From Echinococcus granulosus (lineage: Eukaryota > Platyhelminthes > Cestoda > Cyclophyllidea > Taeniidae), in contig NW_020170494.1 in assembly GCF_000524195.1 (NCBI RefSeq), positions 175,366-239,365 of the forward strand: a stretch of 64,000 bases of DNA. Reading direction: 5' to 3'. Below the pieces are notes generated by a model, which saw only the letters and a program-made list of their open reading frames with translations, searched no databases and was not told the DNA's origin. How positions within the stretch are numbered: the stretch's first letter is position 1; each line of letters begins with the position of its first letter. Shown in pieces: positions 56,001 through 64,000 of this stretch. Position numbers and translations under genes: made by a program.

Positions 56001-59000
56001 ACAGCGTGGAGTCAGCTCGCAGCTGTACCTATTTTGAAGGAGTGACACAACAGTTGTCATTGTCGGCTAAAAAAATAACAGTTTTGAAACACGCCATTTT
56101 CTAAAGAATTGTTGTCTAATGACTCCCTTTAGTACAACGCCCTTCATCTTTTTACATTATTCGCTTTAAGTGTGACTATTTGCGTCTTCGTGCTTCACTG
56201 TCTAGTGAAATTTAAACATTTTACTTCAACTTAATAGGTTTTATATCTTTTGAAGCTTTCTTCCGACAAGTGTATTTTATATGGTGATATGTGGTTGGAA
56301 TACTGGCATTACCTTTTGAACAAGCAGGGTAGATGATGTCAGTGCTAGAGACCCCAGTCAGATTCGGTGGTGGAGTGTTTTTTGATGGCAGTTGTTACCT
56401 TTAAAACAAAGGTCATTTTTTGTAACCGCCAATCTATTTTAAGTAAGCGCCGTCGGATTGGGGAACGTGCTGCATTTTTGTCCTTGTTATGCCACAAAGA
56501 GGTTACCACTGCTAATCTAAGCCCATATCCAAAAATAGTAACTGTTTACCGTTTGCCAATTTGATTGAAGAGACTATCTAGTGCAATTTCTGAAAGACTT
56601 CGCATAAACCCATTCCTAAGTACGCGCAAATAAGGATTCACCTAACATTACAGTGCCATCCAGTCAACTCATGACCATATAATATTGCTGGCAAAATGTG
56701 AATGCATAAGTGGAGCATAGGTCTTCCGAAAAAAAACCGCTTAGCATTTCGGTCATGCAGAAGTCCCACACAATGCTAAGAGGAAAAATAATCCTGTGAA
56801 CACAAGCATTACAATCTATTAGATGAAAAGGGTTTAATCTTACTGTTGCCTGAACGATTAAAAATACAGATGTTGAGATCATAAAGTACTTTTCATCGAA
56901 TCACATATTACGAAACCCGAAATTCAAGTGGAGGGATTCTCTCAAAATATGCCTGGCTCTCACTAATTTTTAATACACTCTCGAGTTCTTTCCATCACAA
57001 CAGTTTTTTATTGCCATCGGTTCAGATTTGTGCATTTAACACCAAAGTTGACCTAGATCCTGGTATCATCAATCTGTCCAGAACTTTTAAAAGTTGTTAA
57101 TGATGCCTATAAGCTTTTAAATTTAGGGAAACGTATTAGTCAGGGATTCAATTGGGAGATGAGTCCGTTTTGTCGGCTTGTTGGCCTTTCTTGTTATGTG
57201 GACACAAATTATTAATTACGTGTGCTTATGGATTGGTTTTACCCCATTTGTTCATTCACTAGATGGAAAATTGGGGACACTGCAGCAAACACGCGAAGCG
57301 AATTCGTTTATCCAACTGAGGTGTGGAAAATCAGGATAGGATTAATGCTTTCTGAGTTGCTAAGTGTACCAGCTTATTTACGTGAATTCCTCACCGAATC
57401 ATTTTAAAGATGTTAATTATTCACTGCTTTTCTTGATTTTACGTGTTTCTGTTTATAAAGCTAAGTCCTGTGGCGCGACAAGTTGGGATGGGATCGGCTG
57501 CTGTCACCTAGCCCATGGTGCCATCATTTTGACATACTCCAATGGGTCCGAACACGTGAAATTGACCGAAAAATTAATAGGAGTAATCTCAAAAAGTAGT
57601 AGCCGTTTTTGCGGGTAAAAACCCATAAAATTAACTTCTGTAAATTGGAACAATTCTCCAAAATTCTACAAGAACTTTGGATTTTGGTGCTACGATGACC
57701 CAGATTGCAAGTAGTGGCAACTGCATTTGTTGTTTGTTGTATTCTGTAGAACCCGACTACGGTAGGGGTAGGCTATAGCTATCAACGAAAACGGTAGTCC
57801 ATTTGTCTGCCAAAAAACCGCGAAAAAGTTGTTTTACGTGTGTCTGAGACATGGGCAATCTTGACGGCACTACCAGGTATGCTCAACCACTGGTTGGAGA
57901 TCAGTTAGATTGCTGGTCACATGCACAGCTGTTATTGAACGTTCAGCCACTTGTGGCCGATTTGCTTGCCCTTAACATCCCGGCCAGTTTTATTGAGAGA
58001 GGACACAGCCAACCCACGGGTGTGATCGAGGCCCTGCTGCTTCATGGGCACGATTAGTCCTCTTGAAAAGGATATCGTATATTTGGCGATTCATTGATCT
58101 GGAGAGGCCATCCGGTGTTACGTTTCTTCCTCTCCCTACCCAAATCAGGAAGTCGATGTTGGTGACTTAAGACGTTCTTGTAATACCATATTCCTTTGCG
58201 GTAAGTTGAAAGCCTTGAACGATATACCTAACTACAGGATCTCAAATTTTCCTTCGTGATTCCATGATTTGTTGTTCCATCCCATTTGATTGTCGTGCCG
58301 ATATTGAACAGTCCCACTCTTTCCCCTGGGCTTAAAGGTCTACATCCAACTATCCATTTTGTAAGTGTTAATCTGTTGTTGCGGCTCTCATCACCAGTCC
58401 TCTAAGACAGGAGTGAGTTCCGATATTGTTAACTTTGCGATTAAATATTTCATCAACAGGAGACTTTCCTTCTATATTTGTCAAGCAGGTGTCGTCCGCT
58501 AGTTCATTAGAAATATATCAATGACCTCTTGGGTTTACCTCCCCTACTCCTGTTTTTTTTCGTTAAGACTTGCTCGGAAGCGTCGACAAATCTTTCAGCC
58601 CGATCGTTTGACTAAGGATGGTAGGGGGATGATCGACGCTCAAAAGTTACCTGGTCGTAGATTGCTTGCTGCTTCCTGAGTATGTCACTGTGGGGTTCGC
58701 ACTCACATTCTACAACGAAGTAGACTAAGTGGGCTGTTAAAGACAATTCCAGCAAATTCAAGTCTTGGCGCTTTGGCATGTGACAGGTTTTGGTGACCAA
58801 CACAATCCAGATCAACGGTATGGTCGAATTCATCGACGATTCTCGGTAATCCACCGAAAGTGCTACAGTTTGCCTGCTTCCTTTCACTCAGCGCTAGCCT
58901 AACTGAAGGCGAACTGACTTCTTGATAGTGCCCACCGACGCATACTTTCTGTATGTGGATTTTTCGCTCCTTTCAGTCATCTACGTTTTGCTGCTTTTAC

Positions 59001-62000
59001 TAGAGTACCATTTTTTGTTACCGAAATGAGAGCATCTTACACAACAATGTCTTTTGAAGGGACAAAATCCTACGAAGTTTCAACCGACGCACTGCCAGTG
59101 TGTTGAGAGTGGTTTCTGCAGCCGGATTCCGTGGGGCCTTCGGAGATATACCATCAGTCGTTAGATTAAGACTGTCTCATGCCTCAAATTTTCCAAGTCC
59201 TAGCATTCTGCTTTTGCGGTTTATATTTGTGGTTTCTGAGCCCAGTTTAATCCTGTTCAAAATCCGAGTCATGATCCCAGTATCTCGAGGGTTCTAAAGC
59301 CATGCGCAAAAATCAGGCACTCGAATCGGCTCTCTGTTGTATTTCAGCGTTTGAAGCGTTATATTCCTTGTTAATCTTGCTAGCCTACGTCATCCAGTCA
59401 TCTTGAGAATTTTGGTCAGGCTCTAGCAGTGGCACCATGTGCTAAACCTTGGGACTTAATCACCAAGCTCTTGTCCTTGAGATGTTCTATCTCCTGGTTT
59501 TTCGGCGAGAACACATTTGGTATATCCTTTGTGCTCCACTACATCAAGCTTGCACAAAAATTAAAACACTCCATGTCTTTTTTGGGCATGTTATCTCGGA
59601 GGATGTCATCGGGTTTTTTGAGTCAGATTTCAAACGTGACACCCGACATTGGATTAACTACGAATTTTGGAGTGCTATCAATCAGTGTGCTTGCCATTGG
59701 AGTACTGGTTTATCTCATTTAGAATGGCGACTTTCAGACGGATAGCTCATCGGTCTGGATTTTAGTGGGCTTTTTTTAGCCATCTCAAGTGGTTACCGCT
59801 GCCATCACTGAAGGTTCGCTTGAGTTTTCTCATCGAAATCGACGTCATTAATTTTATGTTACCATGATCGTATCACCTTAGAGCCCGTCAGATAAGAGAG
59901 CACCGTTTGCGTTGGCAATCCCGATCTCCTCTATCATGGTCGGGCTTCATGGGATAAGCTTTTTTCATACAGTCCCTTGCTACATCTACACACGTTTTGG
60001 TGTTCAACTTATACCTAGAAAAATTTAGCTTCGAATGACTTGTTGGTGAGGTATGAACCATCCTGAGTCAGTTTAGGAAACAATGTCTTGGTACTCAGCG
60101 TCTGCTGACTTCCCGGAAATTCAAATATTTCTGATTCGTACTGTCTACCGTTTCCATAACATCGTTTGTCTCCTGTTAAAATTCACCTTGTGCGTCCATT
60201 AGATGTTCCGCATGCTAAGTGTCCACAGAAGTGATTGATGAGTGGTCTGGGAACCATAACGGCCGGATCATAACTGGCTGATAGGTGCACGACCGCCTTT
60301 GAAGCGTTTTTGCCAATCGTAATGGGTTTGATATATTTTATGGGAATAGGCATCAGTGGGTTCGAATTTTACACCTTTGTTGGGGAGAAACTGCATCACC
60401 ACGCCTTGTTTCATTCTCGCAGAACCACTGTCATCATGATTAACGATGTCTGACTTAGCGTTAATTGCTTCTACTTTGTAAGCAACCCTTACAAGCCACA
60501 TGAATATTTCGTGGGCTCATGCAATTTACAGGTGCTTTTACTGCCCATAAAATTGTTTTATGCCGAAAACTCCTTTCTGACAATCTTTGCTATTCCGGTT
60601 TGCAGGATTATTTCAGTCTATTAATCAATCTCACTAAACAAGATTTCAACACCATAGAATAGGAGCACACTTTTTTACTACGGGCGACATTTTTGGCATG
60701 GAAGTACAAGGAATAGATCAACAATGTTAAGTAAATTTTCAGGAAGCACACAGTCCTCACGTAATGTCCCATATTTGTGTTTCAAATGGCATTAATGTTC
60801 TTCTGACTCCTATCTACTTTCAGATTACTGAGCCTAGTAGTTCGCTTTTCCCACTGCTACAACTTGAATGCACTCCCCACATTTTGCATGTACCTCGTTC
60901 GGCTTACGTGTGGCTGGAGTCATTTGCTTTCTCTGTTTCTAGACGCGCTTCGTACACCACTTCCGATGCACTTTTATCAAGGCAGAAAAATGATTTATCT
61001 TAGGAACCAGTCATTTGTTTAAAGTCAGTTTCTTCGTCATTCCCCTATTACAATTCAATGTCCTTCTCCTTACCTTGATCGTCAATGCGACCGAGGGTAA
61101 TATTTCCTCGAAGTGAGGTCACTTTGCCTTTGCTTATTTATTTTAGGGGAATCGTTTCTTCTCTTACTCCAAGGTTTGCATCTTGTACGCCCATTTCCCC
61201 CAAATGCCCTCATTTTTACAGCTTATGGGTTTTACTTTTCCGTTCCGGGTCGTTTCACAACTTCCATTCATGTTGACCTTAAATGCAATATTACTTAAAA
61301 AATAGGTGCTGAATTTATTACATCGTAAGTTTGGTAATAAAAGCTCTTAAAAATGGGGTGCCTCACTACTTTGCACGTGTGTATAGTCAAAAGTCTTTTG
61401 CATTAAAGATCTCGTCAGTTACTTTGCTAAATCTGTCAAGTTTTCCCGTTATTTTCGTTTCAAAATTTCCGTTATTGTCTTTACTAATTCAATTGAACAT
61501 TCTTTTTAGTTCAGTGCTCAAGACAATCCTATTAGTTGCCCTACCTAAATTTACAAGCATTATTTTTGGTTATGGCGAAGAAGGAGTTGCATTTGTATGA
61601 TCTGATTCGTGGCAAGGTTTAGTTTTTCAATGTTGGGTAGAATTTTCTTTCCAATGAGTAATCGTAAATGAAATATAACTGTCAGAATTTACATATTTAG
61701 TGACCTTTTTACCGACTTGAACTTCTGGCACGTTGGTTATATCAGTGATTTATCTACCTGTCACATCTGTTAGCTCAGCTGAGAACTAAGATGTGGAGAT
61801 GATCCTCGAGTAGGAGTGAAATGAAAAGTATTTTAAACATTTCAGATCGTCATCTGCGCTCACTTACCAAGCCATGCGACATTCTGAGAATGGCCAGATT
61901 AACTTAACTTATCTGGTATTGTCCTCATTACCCTGTCATTAAGTTAGCAGATTAATGTGCTTGCGTCGGTGACATTTATCTAGAATGTAATCCTCTAGTG

Positions 62001-62361
62001 CACATTGCGCATACTCAATGCAGTTGAATCGTAAAGGTAATATTTTACCCTATTCTTCAATTTTAGATCCACTGATGCGTTTATAGGGATGCTAACTATG
62101 GGTCAAAATATGACTATTGATAATCTCCAAGCCTGCTTTTCCGTTATTGACCGTCCTGCAACTGTCGAGTTGATGACCCATCCTGGGTATCCCCTCTCGG
62201 GCTCGGATTGGGCGACTCAAGGCTGCAGTGCTCGCATTGGCCCAGATGAATTTTCGCGCTCAACTGACAGGAGTCACGAAATGACTTTGCTGCGGAGTCA
62301 GGAATTTAGGAATCTTTTGAAGCATAACAACATCAGATTGAACACATTTTCAACTTTTTAA
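47006..62361 (+). CDS. YDJC: YDJC carbohydrate deacetylase, unit 2 copy
   Basis: Exons 47006-47198, 47580-47816, 47889-48011, 48283-48364 and 62067-62361, identical to copy 1, including the ADDGFY variant and the 13,702-bp last intron (48365-62066). The whole gene lies inside the repeated part, so both copies should be equally functional. Confidence 0.88.
58228..58648 (-). mobile_element. Gypsy-like integrase fragment, unit 2 copy
   Basis: Identical copy of 21650-22070, inside the YDJC copy 2 last intron. Confidence 0.66.
59458..59658 (+). mobile_element. Possible gypsy RT fragment, unit 2 copy
   Basis: Identical copy of 22880-23080; same weak support. Confidence 0.33.
60028..60508 (-). mobile_element. 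Mariner-like transposase fragment, unit 2 copy
   Basis: Identical copy of 23450-23930, with the same stops. Confidence 0.53.
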
Positions 62362-63374
62362 TTTGTATGCAGCTTTCTATTCTGCACGATTTGCCCGAAC
62401 AGAATTCTTAAGCTCTGTGAAAATTTTTGCTTTTATCGAAAAGTGTATTTGAAGTTCTGGACTTGTAAAGAATTAGATGCTTGAGGTATATATAACGATA
62501 TGGAACCCGCTTTTTATTGTGCTGTCTGGTTGGTTCTGCACCTGCTGTGATCGTAAGAGGCAAGAAGCAATCAGTTTTCAAAAGCTAACCATCTCGTCAA
62601 TTATGCGGTTTTTTCTAATTTATGCATTTTTTATTTCCTACTGAAATGGTTCACGGGATTATGCTCACCTTTTTAAAGCTTTTATATCGTAAAATTTCCT
62701 TTCTTTGCACTTAAAAGTCCATGCAGAAGCCAATGTCCTCGACCAGTTGTAAGTTGAAGCAGCACAATCCATGAGGTAAAGCATCTTTACTCCAGATACG
62801 CTTAATACTCCTTCACATGGCACTCCGTTTGCAAAAATTAATGCAAACTTATTTAGGAGTCATAAGCGATTTGGTAGTTATAGTATTTACAGTACTTCGT
62901 CTTCAGCACAAGTATTTTGATACCTTTATCTTGCTTTGAAAAAAATTTATTAATGATTAGGTTGTCTTTTGAGGACTAGCCATGTAGATGTGGTTTGTAT
63001 GCGTGCAGGATATCCGAAATACTTCCTTATTCCCATTGACAGGTCTCACTTTCATTCACTCATCCCATTTAGTTCATTCAGACCTTCTTTGAAGTGAATA
63101 AGAGACCAACGTTCTTTTGGAGAAAAGCTGACTGTTCATGATCTCCGCCCCTTCACCACCTTACCTGTATCGCTGTAGAGACGTTGTTTTTTTCCTCCGC
63201 TTTCCCGAAAAAGGAAGCTTGTAGTGAAGGCAAATTCTGACATTCTTTCATGGAAGTGAAGGACCTTTAGTGAAGATGGGTTGGGATCAAAAGGGGGAGG
63301 GACAGGTAAAAGCAGCGAGCAGTGGGGCTGTTGACGGTAGGCAAGCAGCGAGAGGGGGGAGGCAACGGAGGCGA

Positions 63375-63573
63375 TCAAGCGGAGCTGCCCTCAGGGTTGG
63401 GCGGGGGAGCGGAAGGATGGAGTCCCACTGGAGGCTTATTGGCGTTGGCGCCCTGTTCCAGTTGGAATCGACGGTAGTAAAGCTGGATTTGCGTGAAGAT
63501 ACACTTCCAATCAGGTACCTTAGTTCTCAGCAAATCCTCCATTTCTAAAAGTGGCGCCACGTTGCCCAGCTCC
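63375..63573 (-). CDS. Smoothelin-like gene copy 2, last coding exon only
   Basis: Identical to 26797-26995: the end of the calponin-homology domain (PLLEMEDLLRTKVPDWKCIF), the Pro-rich tail and the stop. The exons encoding the first two thirds of the domain would lie beyond the window end, at about 65.3 and 66.5 kb, if the second unit continues. Confidence 0.82.
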
Positions 63574-64000
63574 CTGAATGGTCAACAAAGTAGCGTCACA
63601 ATTAAGTTCATTTTAATTTACCGTGGCAGTTCAAGCCCCGATGTCCATATTCACAGTTTACCTATTAGTGGTCGTTATGGCTGGTTATCAACTCTTTAGT
63701 ATCCATGCTTAAAGAAATACCTCGAATTCTCTAATGCAGCATATCTTCTACTGTGAATGCACAATAAAGCGGTTTTATCAACGCTTGCAGTTTTTTGCAA
63801 TGAGGCATTTTATCTTCCGAAGTAACTCTAAATTCCCCGTAATTGGTAGAGGAGGGTGAATGAACTTGGTGAAATCCTTCGTTGAAAAACCGCAAAAAAC
63901 AACATATTTCAAAGTGCACATCTGGTGTAAATTTCGACCTGTGTATTCTGTTAAATGCTTAAAAAAATTCATGAGAAATGGATCCCTCTTTTTACTCTTT

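Larger units (their letters stand above)
36709..64000. repeat. Tandem duplication, unit 2 (runs off the window)
   Basis: Direct repeat of 131-27,422 at a constant offset of 36,578 with no length change across about 27.3 kb. Head-to-tail orientation is clear because all genes keep their strand. The right end is not reached, so the true duplicated length could be anything from 27.3 kb to the full period or more. Complete base identity suggests a very young event or an assembly duplication. Confidence 0.93.

Overview
The window is nuclear DNA of a metazoan with flatworm (platyhelminth) character. It is AT-rich, all recognisable genes are split by GT-AG introns, and several introns are only 32-44 nt long. 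LSG1 introns grow from 5' to 3', a pattern known from schistosomes and relatives. One gene (YDJC) has no AUG of its own but begins in frame right behind a splice acceptor, as expected if a flatworm spliced leader ending in AUG supplies the start. Species cannot be named from the sequence.

The dominant structure is a very large direct tandem duplication with a period of 36,578 bp. Unit 1 runs from 131 to 36,708. Unit 2 starts at 36,709 and is still running at the window end, so 131-27,422 equals 36,709-64,000. No substitution or indel was noticed, even in homopolymers. Only 1-130 and 27,423-36,708 are seen once. This is either a very recent duplication or an assembly artefact.

Layout of one unit: (i) 234-2,591, minus strand, LSG1, the circularly permuted GTPase of 60S ribosome maturation, nine exons with the last exon(s) missing at the left breakpoint; (ii) 2,592-6,095, intergenic, with a decayed Ty3/gypsy pol relic; (iii) 6,096-8,347, minus strand, an unrecognised basic, Ser-rich protein of about 620 aa in three exons; (iv) 8,348-10,427, divergent intergenic; (v) 10,428-25,783, plus strand, YDJC carbohydrate deacetylase in five exons, the last behind a 13.7-kb intron that holds decayed gypsy and mariner pieces; (vi) 26,797-30,011 and beyond, minus strand, a smoothelin-like protein whose C-terminal calponin-homology domain is split over three exons; (vii) 30.2-36.7 kb, sparse sequence with no confident gene, possibly holding the smoothelin-like 5' exons.

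The genes have no evident common pathway: LSG1 is ribosome biogenesis, YDJC is sugar deacetylation, and the smoothelin-like protein is cytoskeletal. If the duplication is real, YDJC and the unknown gene are duplicated whole. LSG1 of unit 2 is cut off from its last exon(s), because the breakpoint lies in an LSG1 intron.
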